The notes under the pieces were generated by a model that ran no database searches, was not told where the DNA came from, and saw only the letters and a program-made list of their open reading frames with translations. This document shows, one piece after another, positions 10,764-22,570 of a DNA stretch of 64,000 nt (position 1 is its first letter; each line of letters begins with the position of its first letter). A program made the position numbers and the translations under genes. Origin of the DNA: Schizophyllum amplum (lineage: Eukaryota; Basidiomycota; Agaricomycetes; Agaricales; Schizophyllaceae); NCBI GenBank assembly GCA_007026445.1, contig VDMD01000052.1, forward strand, positions 1 to 64,000, read 5' to 3'.

Positions 10764-11637
10764 TTACACCGGGTCCTCGAAGCACAGGCGAGGCGGAAGC
10801 GTGCTCGGTTTGCCAAAGAGGTCCGGCTGCACGGTCGTCGGCTTGCCGAAGAGGGTGATGGGCTCGTAGGGAGGCTGTTGACAGGTTAGCATCGCAGCGG
10901 CAGACCACGACAGACAGCTACACACCCTGCCGAACAAGTCAGGCTCTACGCCGTACGGCTTGCCGAACATGTCAGGGGGCACGCCGTATGGCTTGCCAAA
11001 GAGGTCTGGATTGACACCAGGTGGCTTGCCGAAGATGCCTGTGATGTGAGAGTAAGTAGGCGCAGAGCAGATACAGGGACTGTGCGTACTCGGAGGGAAT
11101 TGTCCGGGTTCATTGAAGAGTCTGGGTCCTGGCGCAGGTCGCTGAGAGCGCAGGAGCTCCTTGATCTGCGAAGACGAATCAGCACGGTAGACAGACAGAA
11201 CCCAGATTATCACGCACTGCAGTCGGGTTCCGATACCCAGGCGGCAGGTCCTTAATCGGCATGGGGCCAATGTATGCAGGAATGCCATCGGGGAACTCCT
11301 TGTCCCAGTCATACTGCTCCGTCCCCGCCCACTCCCTGTAGTCGATCGGCACCCCGCGGTGCAGATACGACCCGTCAGGCAGCTGCGAGATCGTGCCGGG
11401 CTGCAGGCGCGACACGTATGCGGCATGGTCGCGGTCTATCTGCGTAAGCTTGCCGTAGTTGGGAACGAGGTCCTGCGGGTGGCGGATGCCGACGGCGCGC
11501 TCGGCGGGCGCGAGGGAGTACGCTGCGCCCTCGCCTGCGCCGCGGACGACAGAGGGGTGCTTGTCCGTAGGCTCGCCGAACCAGTAGTTGGGGTCCTCGA
11601 CGGGGGAAGGTTTCTTGGTCAGTCCGAGGGCGGTCAT
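10764..11637 (-). CDS. protein with C-terminal FGKP repeats, function unknown
   Basis: Four exons (11637-11218, 11165-11090, 11038-10926, 10874-10764) give 239 residues with all phases consistent. The three introns are 52, 51 and 51 bp. Two of them are multiples of three without stops, so unspliced reading also stays open, but splicing restores the repeat register. Residues 1-140 are polar, rich in Pro, Tyr and Gly, with no membrane segment or signal peptide. Residues about 165-235 contain six PxxFGKP or PDLFGKP/R units about 11 residues apart, separated by PYGV- or TTV-type linkers. I know no family with this pattern. It may be a structural or partner-binding repeat. Confidence 0.7.
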
Positions 11638-12207
11638 GATATGTGTAGGGTCGTAAGTTGGGTGAATTTAGCGGTCGGCTGCGCGCGAGGCGAGCATTAT
11701 ACTTATGAGGGCGGCGCGGATGACGTCAGGGTTTGCGCTGGACGCCACTGGCTCCAGGACTTGCGTATGTTCGTTCTATGTTCCTGGACCTCGCGGCACA
11801 GCAGTCGCGCACTGGTTGCTATGGGTGCACATGTTAGCGAGGTGAAGAACAAGGAGGAGGAGGAAGATCACCAGGAAGTGTGACGGGCGCGCAGAACAAT
11901 GGGTGCACGTGAAGTAACTTTACGCGTCACGCCATCCTCGTCTTCGACTTCCACCGTCTTGTACCGATCACCGCTCGCTCTTCGTGATAAACACTGGACC
12001 ATATCCTAACTCTAGTACAGGCCTGAGATGATAAACGACTGCATTTAGGCTTGATAAATGAACCTGGACATGCTGCTGTAATCTTTTTCTTCGGCAGCAC
12101 TCCGGTACCAACTTAGTGAATAGGCTCTCGTGACACCCGAAGGACTCCTTCAGGCTGTAAACTCCGTGCTTCTACTGCATATCTACAGCCCCCTGCTCTC
12201 TGCTACC
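11638..12207. other. divergent intergenic region
   Basis: The 570 bp between the divergent FGKP-repeat and lipase genes hold both promoters. Part of the lipase-proximal sequence (GGCAGCACTCCGGTACC at about 12092-12108) recurs upstream of the decayed lipase copy near 35501. Nothing else was recognised. Confidence 0.5.
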
Positions 12208-13751
12208 ATGTCGGCAGCGATCGTTGCGGCAGCTCTCGCTTCCTGCGCCGGCTGCTTTGCCCTCAAGCGCGACACGCAGCCGCTCTCCGCAGAGTCTATC
12301 TCAGGCTACGAGCCATATGCTCAATTTGCCAGAGCAGCCCACTGCTTAGGGGGCTCACAAACCTGGGAATGCGGCGGTAAGATCGACTCATGCAGCCACT
12401 GGTTGATGGACACGCTGATCCCTGCTCACTTATGCGCTCAGACGCTTGCGCGGCCAACAAGGACTTTAAACTGTACGCATCCGGGGGAGACGGAACTTCA
12501 GATCTACCTTTTTGTGCGTCTCTTAACGTCCCATGCGCCCAACCCGGCTCACTCCCAACCAGACTTTGTCGGCTACTCGCCCTCCTTGGCGTCTATCATC
12601 GTTGCGCACGGCGGTATGGAGGCGCAAGATCTGTGCGACTCGATATCTCTACTCCGCTTCATCTAAGTAGCTGACCTCCTCGCGCCAGCGCCACGGCTCT
12701 GCAGGGTCCATACATTGCCCAAGCGCCTGTAAACCTGACGATGTTCCCTGGTGTTGACGAGGACACAATGGTCTACGCAGGTTTTCGCGACGCCCACTCT
12801 CGCTCTGCGGACGCTGTACTTGCTGCGGTACAGGAAACCATCGCTACCACAGGCGCAGCCGTACTGACCACTGTACGTCTTGTCTCATCCACTCGTCCGT
12901 CTCAGTTCGTTCGTTGTGTCAGCCGTCTTCGCTCCTCCTTGCGTGTCGCGTCGTCCTCCCTACGCCATTCCTGTTCCCAAGCCTTGCACCCCTGCTGACC
13001 CCGCCATTCAGCTCGGCCACGGCCTCGGAGGCGCGCTCGCCGAGATGGACGCGGCATACCTCCGGCTCAATATCCCCTACATACGCATGAACACGGTCAC
13101 CTTCGGCAAGCCGCGGGTGGGGAATGCGGCGTGGGTGGATCTAGTGGATGCGAATGTGAGTCTGGGTACTTCTTTCGTTTTCCCTCCCCTTTTGCGAGCG
13201 TATCTACGGATGACTGACGCGTTCCTCAACTTAGGCGGACTCGAATGCGCGGATCAACAATATGCGAGGTGAGTGGTCGTGTCTCACTCAAACGTGATAT
13301 CGTGGAAGGGCCATCGATCACGTTCTCAGATCCCATTCCCGTTCTCCCTGCACAGACGTCCACCTACGAGCACCCGACCGGCGAGATTCACGTCGTCCAG
13401 GAAGGGATGTGGTTGGCCTGTATAGGTGCGCATCTTCGGATCACCAAATTGTGCACGAGCAGCGAGATTGATAACTTGTCAGCGAACAACGGCAGAGAAG
13501 ATGACGAGGACGCGGAATGCACGATACAATCGGTCCGTCGTATGCCCGATTATCTGTTACTGATGCGTCGCAGTTGGAAGTCCGGCGAACTGACAATTGA
13601 GACCTTCAGGCTCCCGATGCTTCGGAGGGTGTTCTGGATGATCATGTTCGTAGTTCCATGTTGGATATCACGTCGAGCAGGACGACTCAGGCTGATTTCT
13701 CACCAGACGGGGCCGTACAATGGAATCTTCATTGGATCAGAGTACTGCTGA
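12208..13751 (+). CDS. secreted class 3 lipase homologue lacking the catalytic serine
   Basis: Ten exons (12208-12376, 12442-12513, 12563-12632, 12689-12872, 13012-13155, 13235-13268, 13330-13425, 13483-13532, 13610-13645, 13707-13751) give 299 residues. Introns are 49-139 bp; the donor after 13532 (GTCCGT) is weak. Residues 1-18 form a signal peptide. The alpha/beta-hydrolase order of fungal class 3 lipases is followed: YASGGDGTS, YFVGYSP, LTMFPGV, the nucleophile elbow, GKPRVGN, DPIPVLP, HPTGEIHV and a GPYNGIFIG...C tail. The elbow reads GHGLGG, where the family has GHSLGG: codon GGC at 13021-13023, residue 169. The oxyanion loop reads HGGMEA instead of HxGTDP. Both changes predict loss of ordinary lipase chemistry, so I call it a likely pseudoenzyme. 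Confidence 0.8.
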
Positions 13752-14003
13752 GGACGGGGCGTGTGGACGAGAATGATGTGGCTTTCACGGTCAAACGCAC
13801 CAGCCCAGAACGAACCCATGGTCGAGACTAGGTCGAGTGACATGCAGAATTAGGCTTGCTTTGTAGAGACTGAAGGTGCGATAAGTATGCTAAGGAATGT
13901 AGGTATAGAAGGAGTGCAGTTGTGAAGAGAGAGTAAGTAGTTGTTCTTCCAGACATTCCATGTCAATATCCCCCGTCCGTACGATGCCGAGGCTCGGCAG
14001 AAA

Positions 14004-16034
14004 TCAGGCTGTGACAGCGTCCGAGGTCCCGAGGACCTGCCCACTCGCATCCAGGGCAGCGACCGTGTATGAGGTGTAGTCCTCCAGTTGCTCGAACGTG
14101 ATGGGGGTCTCGAAATCGATGCGAGTGGCGTTGGCAAGGTTGACGCTCTCGCCGGAGTCCGACGAGCCGTACAGGCCCCAGGTGGCAACCTCGGTCGCGC
14201 CGTTCCACCACGCATAGGCCGTGCGGTTTGAGTCGCTACCGGTGACGGCGAGCGAGGGCGGCGTCGAAGGCGTCGCGGTCCAGTCAAAGCGGTACGCACG
14301 GTCTGCGAGGCGTCAGGCAATCATGAAGGTGTTACAACTCCTTAGAGACTCACAAGCCTGAACATTGTCGTAGGCAAAGCGCATCTCCCACAGCAGGTTG
14401 CCCGCCGAGTCGTACTCGCCGAAGTACGGCTCCGCTCCCCAGCTGATGCAGCAGTGTCAGTAGACGGAAACCGGAGGCCAGGGAATGTACATACCCGACG
14501 ATGACGTTGCCGTTCTCGAGAATCTGGGTGTTGCCCTGCGACCGCGAGATGGCGTTCTTGTGCGGGAGGTATTCCTGCGCGAGGTCGACGGTCATGGCAG
14601 TCGTGTCGACGTTGAGCAGCATGCCGCGCGAGGACACTCGATCCTGCTGACCAATTGTGCCAGCGTTGTTGAAGAGCCTGTATAGCATATGCGATTTAGA
14701 TTTAGCTCCATGCATCCAATGCAGACACTCACGAAATCGTGCTCGCGCTCCTCCAGCGACCGTCATGCTGCCACGAGAACTCGGCGTCCTTGGAGATCGT
14801 GAAGTTGGAGTTCTTGCCTCCCAGCCGCCACTGAATGTCACCGGAAGAGGCGTCCACCTATAATTAATGATAAGGATTGTAATGTCTTCGGGCCTTCGAC
14901 TTGACTCACGTAGAATAGCGTATGGATGTGGCGGCCAGAGATCAGATAATTGCCGCTGTCATCCTTGTCGATGGCGTTGAGGTGCTTGAGGCACTTATCA
15001 GCGAGGCCGAGCAGCTGTAGTAGACAGGACAACGTACAAAGTAGTCCCAAGGGGACGAGCTGTCCGATCCCGTGAGCCCAGGCGAGGTGTACGACTCCGA
15101 AGGATCAACATGGTCGAGCGAGTGCCACTCGAAGATGACTTCGCCTGCGAACTGTCAGTATCTAGTACCGTATTTTAAGCGCAAAACCGACGCACTCGAT
15201 GTAATGTTGATTTCCTGCACGACGCAGTTGAGGATGTATCCATTCTTGGGACCACCGTACGGGCTCAAGTCGTATTCTTGGGTCACGTACGCTGTCATTG
15301 TAGCCAGGTCGCCGCTGTAAATATGGGACTAACGAGCCGTGAGCCGAGCGTCCGACGCCGAGGACAACAAACCACTCACGTCATGCATATCCGCGAGCGT
15401 ATTATTGGGCAGCCCGATAGCCGTGCTGATAGTAATTGTCGCATTAGAAGGTCAAAATCTCGGGAAAGGATGAATCGGCTCACTAGGTCGCGACCTCCTC
15501 GTACGCAGTGTTGAGCACGTGCCAGCTTCCCCATCCATAACCAACGCCACTCAACTGGCCGGACCAGACGATCATGTGGTCCTCGCCCATGTACGGCTCG
15601 ACCATGAAAGAGGTCGTCGATTGAGGGAAAACCGCGCCTCCATCCCAAACGACAGTGCCGTCCTGCTTAATGATGAGCGGACCCGGCTGAACAGCGTCCG
15701 CTAGCGGAAATTTAGCAAACACAGAAGGTTTCTTCTGTAGAAATCGGACTTACGTGTTGTGGCGAAGAACATCAAGCCGGAGGAGATCTTTGCCGCCTTC
15801 TCGTCGGTTAATGCGACCTCATAGTTGAGCTGGACCCTAAATTGACCGTGTCAGCCTTGTCGTAGAGGGACAATTAAGTACGCACGGAGTGAAATCAGTA
15901 GCTGCTACGTAGCTCTGAGTTGGGCTGTCTCCCATCAGGCCAGAGTCGTACTTCACGCTCTCATTATATGCCTGCTCTGCTGCAGCGAGAGTAAAGAATG
16001 TGGGGGCGGTGAGAAGAACGAGTGTGAGGAACAT
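14004..16034 (-). CDS. secreted arylsulfotransferase-type (ASST) protein A
   Basis: Eleven exons (16034-15886, 15836-15754, 15700-15484, 15425-15380, 15328-15196, 15144-15038, 14984-14910, 14857-14733, 14677-14495, 14442-14354, 14302-14004) give 501 residues. Residues 1-19 form a signal peptide. The protein follows the fungal arylsulfotransferase family (Pfam Arylsulfotran_2): VVWDGG near 100, GYGWGSWHVLN near 135, WHSLDHVDPSESY near 240, DKDDSGNYLISGRH near 270, WRLGGKNS and WQHDGRW near 310, and SRSQGNTQ near 365. The family transfers sulfuryl groups between phenols in bacteria; the role of the fungal members is not established. It shares exon layout and promoter with copies C and D. Confidence 0.85.
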
Positions 16035-16080
16035 GGCTGGGGAAAGATGTGTTGGTACTTCTTCCTCGTCGTGGAGCTTG

Positions 16081-16217
16081 TCTTATAAGTGCACGACCGT
16101 CGTAAGGTCGCCGTGACAGTCCATCGGAAAGGACCCTGCCCATCGTCGGCTCAGCTCGCCATTACGCGGCGTCCTGTCGTCGAGCCTGAATAGAGTAGTC
16201 GTCATCCTTGGACACGC
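16081..16217 (-). promoter_or_regulatory. conserved ASST promoter block, gene A
   Basis: On the minus strand GCGTGTCC (16217) leads into GGATGACGAC, ACTCTATTCA, GCTCGACGAC and GCGTAATGGCGA, followed by a TATAAGA box (16087-16081) 47 bp before the ATG. The same block in the same order lies upstream of genes C and D. Confidence 0.7.
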
Positions 16218-17249
16218 CTAGCGACTTGGCTGTTAGCTGCGGGAAAGAGAAAGAGCAAATTTATCGCCTCTTGATGTAATTAAAGGAATACCGTGTCCAC
16301 CTGAGTGCGTCCTCACGGGCCCTCGGGAGGTATCCAGACCTACATATTCAGCGGTGAGGCATGCCAAAGCTGAGCGAGGAGGGCATGGACTGAACTGGCG
16401 TGGAAGATGCTCAGCGAGGAGAGCTAAGTAGTCCGACGTTATAGAACCTTCAACGGCGCATCATGGCGGACGGACGGTCCGCGGCCGTCATGCATCTATT
16501 GTCAGTGGTGGACGGCGCGCCGTACTCACTTGAAACGAGCAGATTTGCCGCATTGACAGACTTGAATCTCTACGATCCGTGAACGGCACGTATCCAGCGC
16601 GTGAGAAGCACGTGTGTGATACATTGGGACAATGGATGCCAAATGGGTACCTACTTACTCAATTGTGGACTTCAAAAAGTCACGGAAACTGTGGCTCAGA
16701 GTCAAAGCAACTGGTCGAAGTGTGGCCGGTCGGCGCTGGCGCTGGGCATGTAATATGTACTTGAGCCAGTGTGAGGTATCCAAGGGTATCCAGGAGGTAT
16801 TCTTACTGTGCTGTGCTGTAAACCCAGTCGACTATAGCATCGTGAACTCAGGTCGGGTCCAGGTCGCGCCATGATGCATGAGTAGTCACAGGTACTTAGC
16901 ACTCCGTCGTCGAGGACAAGCGGGGAAACCTGCTGATCGATGTCGCTTAGTCAGCTACGTGTGCTGCATCAGCGATCATTCGGATCAAGCGGACCACCCA
17001 CAACAACAACGCACCCACAACAACAACGCAGGCGACAGCCACAACGCAGCCGAACAAACGAGGCCACGAAGCAGCTCGAGGATATGTGCCTTTGTCACTT
17101 CCATTGCGTCAGTAACGAGCCCAATGCGGTCGCTCCGACTCGTGTGTCGGTGAGGAGCGCACTGACTCGAGAGCTGAGCAGCACAACGGCGACTCGCCGA
17201 CTCCTGAGTCCTGACTCGCTGAGCCAATGTTGAGCACACGGTCTGTCGA

Positions 17250-17770
17250 GAGAAGGACATGTGAGTATCGAGATGATAGATCACAGAAAGGATGCAGAAT
17301 CGGCACGTACAGAACCCATAGTTGCCATAGTTATTGAACGGGAATTGCAGGTCGCAAGGAATGACGGTCTCGCGGTCCGACTTCAGCTAGATCTTCTTGA
17401 CGGAGTACACACCTGCCTCCTTCGCGCCCTCATAGTCCAGGCTCTCTCCAAACGCCAACGATTATAAAAATCGCCGGCGAACATGGGCATCAGTGATAGG
17501 GAGCCCCTATTCTCTGAGAAGTGGACTGTAGTCTGTGAGACGGTAGAGGATCAGTCGTGAATAAAAAAAATGGACAACTAGTAGGCTGGGACATTATCGC
17601 GTCGGTATAGGCCACTCAGCCTGTCATTCCGAACCACTCGATGTTTACTGCTGGTATGAAGCCGAAGAGGCTCCCGTGCGAGATACCTTGTAACCTTGAA
17701 GCAGCGCGCTTGCCGCCCACAACGGTGACCAGCTTGAGTCGTCTATGGAGGCTAAAATTGATTGAAAACC
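17250..17770 (-). pseudogene. decayed coding remnant, family unknown
   Basis: On the minus strand two coding-like stretches are visible. About 17762-17625 reads LVTVVGGKRAASRLQG then SLFGFIPAVNIEWFG before a stop. About 17460-17330 reads FGESLDYEGAKEAGVYS then FPFNNYGNYGF, with one internal stop and a GTACGT donor after it. I do not recognise the product. Surrounding DNA (16240-17250 and 17770-17985) shows only a short ACAACAACGCACCC duplication near 17000. Confidence 0.35.
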
Positions 17771-17985
17771 CATAAGCGACAGTGTCCAGGCAAGTAGAAG
17801 AATCTACGTTGACGGCAGTGGGCCGGGGTAGGGAAGTGTAAACTTCAAGACACCGTGCTCTGAGTGATGAACATACGATGCAGGGGTGAGTACTGACAAT
17901 GAGAGAGTACGGTACAGGACGAAAACGAACGCCAGAAAAGCCTAATGACGTTGCGTTACAAGCCTACAACTACCATAGCTATGAT

Positions 17986-20003
17986 TCAAGCCGTAACTTC
18001 TTCCGAGGTCCCGAGAGTCTGCCCCTCGCCATCAAGAGCAACTACCGTGTACGAGGTATATCCATCCCATCCGTCGAACTCAATAGCGGTCTCGAAGTCA
18101 GTCCGAGGGGTGGTGACGAGGCTGACATCTTCGCCGGACCCGGAGGACCCACGAAGCTCCCAGGATGCCAGCTCCGTCGCGCCGTTCCACCACGCGTAGG
18201 CCGTACCATTGACAATGGCGAGGGAAGGCGAGGTAGAGGGCAATCCAACCCATTCAAATCGGAACGCACGGTCTGCGCGAAAGCCAAATCAGTATGTCCC
18301 TCATCTAAAGCGACAGATCACAACTCACAGGCTTCCACGTCGCCAACCCCGAAGTGCATCTCCCACAGCGCATTTCCGTCGGAGTCGAATTCTTGGAAGT
18401 AAGGCTGCTGGCCCCATCTGTGAATATCACCGGTCAGATTGCTTCCCGGTTCGGCCACATTTGTCGACGCATCCTCACCCGATGACGACATTGCCGTTCT
18501 CGAGGAACTGCACGTTGCCCTGCGAGTGCGACACGGTCCCGCTCCAGGGGATAAATTCCTTGGCCAGCTCCACCGTCATCGCAGTGAAGTCGACATTGAA
18601 CAGGAGACCGCGAGAGTACGCTGCATCTTCCTCTTCCTCCCTGCCGGCATTGTCGAAGAGCCTGGACGTAGAAGTCAAGGCATGAGACCGACTATACAAG
18701 GCGAGCACTCACGATATCGTGTTGTTACTCCTCCAGCGACAGTCGTGCTGCCAGGAGAAATCGGATCCTTCGCCCATCGCGAAACTGGAGTTCTTCCCTC
18801 CAAGACGCCAGATGATGTCTCCGGAAGATCCATCAACCTGTCAAACGGATCAGCAATCGCGCAAGTCGCTCGACTATTCACAACTTACGTAGAAGAGGGT
18901 ATGACAGTAGCGGGACGAGAGCAAATAATTCCCCGCTTCGTCCTTGTCGATAGCGTTGATATGCTTCACAATATATAATCAGAAACCGTAGAAGTTTTCA
19001 TAATCTCGAACCCACGAAATAATCCCAAGGGGTAGAGTAGTTGGCGCCTGCGCCCGCGGGAAGATCAAAGTAGCAGTCCGCGGGATCGACGTGGTCAATT
19101 GAGTCCCAGTTGAACAACACCTCGTCTGCAATTCTGTATTAGTCACGCAAAGGCAAATCTGACAAGAGAGACGTACTGGTCGTGATGTTGATCTCTTGTA
19201 CCACCGCGGACGCGATGAACCCATCGCTGGGTCCTCCGTACGGGCTGAGATCATAGGGCTGCGGTAGATAAGCAGTCATCGTAGCCAAATCGCCCTCGTA
19301 TATGTGCGACTGGAAAGCCATGAGCGAGAGAAGGTGCTGATAAGTTCACACTCACGTCGTGCAGGTCAGAGAGCGTATCGTTAAGCAGGCCCACGGTCGT
19401 ACTGTTTGAGAGAGAACGTCAGCATGTAGGAACCGGCGACTGGACCCGATTCTGACTTACTAGTTCGCCACAACTTCATACTTGTTGTTGAGAACAAGCC
19501 AGTTACCGTACCCGAAGCCGCCGACCTGGAAGTCGCCCTTCCAAAGGATAATATGGTCCTCTCCCTTGTACTTCTCGATGTGGAAGGATGGTGCGGCGTA
19601 TTCCGCGCCAGACCAAACGACGGTCCCGTCTTGCTTGATGATGAGTGGGCCGGCCTGCTCGACATCGCCACCTGTGTGCGATTAGTCTATAACAAGCACG
19701 AACAGCTCGTGACGCGTACCTTGCGGAGAGAAGAACAGAAGACCGGATGATATCAAGCCCGCCGTAGAGTCGTTCAACGGGAGTTGGTAGTTGAGCTGGA
19801 CTCTAACGCGGAGGTCAGAAATCTTCGAGGGAGGCGAGTCTTGGCGAAACTCACGGCTTGTAGTCGGTGGCAGCTACAAACTGCTGGGTTGGACTGAGGC
19901 CAAAAGCACCTGAGTCGTACTCAGCGCTCTGATTGTACGCTGGCTCCGCCGCCGAAAGGCCTGCAAATGCCGAAAGGGTCAGGAATGCCAGAGAGAGAAC
20001 CAT
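17986..20003 (-). CDS. secreted arylsulfotransferase-type (ASST) protein B, divergent
   Basis: Eleven exons in the same phases as the other copies (20003-19855, 19802-19720, 19671-19461, 19401-19356, 19309-19177, 19125-19016, 18963-18889, 18837-18713, 18661-18479, 18417-18329, 18272-17986) give 496 residues. An ATG two codons upstream (20009) is an alternative start. Residues 1-21 form a signal peptide. Domain order is as in copy A, but it is the most diverged copy: YCHTLFY replaces HIHTLFY, WQHDCRW replaces WQHDGRW, and SHSQGNVQ replaces SRSQGNTQ. It lacks the promoter block of A, C and D and has its own TATATAA box 43 bp upstream (20052-20046). It may have a different substrate. Confidence 0.85.
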
Positions 20004-20614
20004 GGTCATTGACGCTCGCTGTGGAACGTCGAGCGAAGCCACCCATTATATAGCAATGAGCGCTCCGCAGATCATGCAGTCGCGCTGCATGACATACCCA
20101 GGCAGAGAGGAACGGCCTCCGCGGTCCCGCGTTGAGTACGAAGTCCAGTATACATATGTCGCCATAGACTCCCACGATGGTGTCGTGCTACCTGCGAAGA
20201 TCGTTCAATCATGTGCCCGCACAAGTAGGTTTGCGATGCAGGTCGATCTCGTCATACTAAATATCCACCGAGGGAAGTAAAAAAAGGTCAGATCTTTGAG
20301 TTGTGGTGGAAGACCGAAAGTCGAGCTCGACATGAGTGATGAGTCATCATGTGTAACCGTTCGCGAGGAGGGCAGCCGCTCGACCCGCCGTCGATATTGA
20401 AGTGGCGTATTCAGAGAACGCAAATGGATGGCTGTAACGAAGTCCAGCTTGTTCTATTCCAGAGACGGCTCCCGGCCCTCGGGCCTCAGACTTCAGCGAC
20501 GGCCAACAATATCGATTGCACAAAGAAAAAAGGACGACACGGCCTGCAACTTGTATACCCTGGGTAGTATATCAGCATGTACACGCCCAAGAGATTACGC
20601 AGGACGCACAACTA

Positions 20615-22053
20615 CTACAACTTTGTGGCCGGCGCGACGCGAGTACCCCAGAACCTGGCGCCGCCGTCGACAATAATGTGTCCGCCAGTGACGTGCGCTG
20701 ACGCCGGCGAGGCGAAAAAGAGGGCCAGACCAGCGATATCTTGAGGCTTTCCGACACGGCCTGCGGCCAGTCAGCGTTCTACCTGAGCATGGCAATCTAC
20801 TCGACCTACCTGTGGGCTGGATGGTGGCGAACCCCTCTTCTCCCACGGTATCGAATCCGAAGGCCGTCATCTTACTTGGAAAGACGCTAGAACAGACCTC
20901 TGAGTAGAAGCCTGGTATACAGAAGAATACATACCCTGGTAAGATTGCATTGACACTGGGGTAGGGGTTAGTCAAATTTAAGATTGTGTTGAATGCGCTT
21001 AACGTGACCAGCCGAGGCGCCAGCTTGTTTGCCAGAACCGACGTGAGATGATTCGCTTGAGGATGAGAAACATGAGAAAGATCGCAGCGTGTGTAAGCGG
21101 CTACTGACCTGCGGCTTTACTTGGCTGGTCTAATGGCGCACAGTGAGCAGGTTAGCATGAACGGAGGACTCGACGTACAGCTCCAAGTGCCGTTGCCCTC
21201 CTGGCTCAGAGAACCCTCGGCATGAGGATCAACCGAAGCGGTAGACGAAATATTGATGACACGCCCTGGGTCCATCGCCGTGGCGCCTTCAGCAAGCATA
21301 TCTGCCAGCCTATAATTTTACCGTCAGAGCGCACTGGCAGCGGAGTCAGACACAAGGGTCCTACATACCCGGCCGTCACTGCTCGCGTCAGTCCTGATCA
21401 GAGAGACATAATGCGCACATGATACGAGTAGGCTTACTGTAGAAAATGCTCTTGACGTTGACGTTGAACACATTGTCCCAGCCCTTTTCTTCCGGGAAGT
21501 CGTCGAACGGTGCACCCCACGTGATACCAGAGTTGTTGATGAGTACATGCAGCTTCGTCTCTCGCGACGCGAATTCCTTGATGAGCGCGTCGCAGCCCGC
21601 CCTAGACTGTAACATCCGTTCCAACAGTCACGTCCATACTAACAAGCAGATACCCACATTGACGTTCGCAACGATGTAGTCCACTTTACCCGGGCCCGTT
21701 GCATTGAGTTCCTTCGCCGCCTTTGTGTTGTACTGTCTGAATAAAGGCTCGAAGGGCTGCATTTTAAAACGAACCTCTTGCAGCTGCTTTTCCTTCCGCG
21801 CAGCAATGTACACCTTCGCGCCATTTTGCGCAAAGCCAGCGGCCATCATCTTGCCGATGCCGGAGCCACCTCCAGTAATCAATACTGTGATAACGCAATA
21901 TCTGCGTGAGTAGTGCGCGCATAAGTCTGGAGGAAACGAACCAATCTTGTCCTGAACATTGAACAGAGAGGACACGGTAAGGCCTTCCCACACCATTCAG
22001 TAACAGTGCTTAGAGCTGTGGAAGCACACAAAGGGCTTACTAGGTGTTGACAT
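20615..22053 (-). CDS. short-chain dehydrogenase/reductase (SDR)
   Basis: Twelve exons (22053-22041, 21983-21942, 21884-21775, 21720-21658, 21606-21438, 21378-21369, 21309-21179, 21129-21109, 21055-21004, 20955-20935, 20886-20810, 20760-20615) give 284 residues. Several exons are tiny (10, 13, 21 and 21 bp). Classical SDR landmarks are present: TGGGSGIG cofactor loop at about 22-29, NNSG, INISST with the catalytic Ser near 158, YQPSK with Tyr 180 and Lys 184, and a VDGGA end. The Ser-Tyr gap is wide, as in fungal reductases related to the rhamnolipid-type 3-oxoacyl-ACP reductases. No targeting signal is seen, so it is probably cytosolic and NADP(H)-dependent. Substrate unknown. Confidence 0.88.
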
Positions 22054-22570
22054 GATGGTTGAGAGCAAGCACTGGCAGCAGACCAGACGTACGATCGTCC
22101 ATCGTGGTCGCTGCCGAGGAACTTCGGCGACTTGGGATTCCGAAGCCGGTGCGTGCCATGCTCACGTGATCGCTCCACCCCTGGACCCACACTGTGACTG
22201 AGGCAAAGAAACGTTAAAACACGGATCCGCGCTCTAACTTCCACTTGTTCTGAGCATTTTACAAGGCGCGACATAAACAAAAGTTGAGCGCGATGAATAT
22301 ATAGCTTTACATTGGATAAAGTCGACTACACATATAGCGACGACAGCCGTTCGCGATTACAGACAATGTACCCAAGACGAGCGTAATGTACCACAAGATT
22401 CAGCAAGTAAAAGTACCATACCTTCAGACCAATATGCAAGATGTCATATCCTCGCAACTTTTTTCCAGCGAGCGCACGATCCGTCAGTCCGTCTATCCTC
22501 CATTCCACCGGACACACAACTTCGGGGTCGCAATCGGCCGCGACGCGCGGCCATCGCGCGCAGCCAATGT

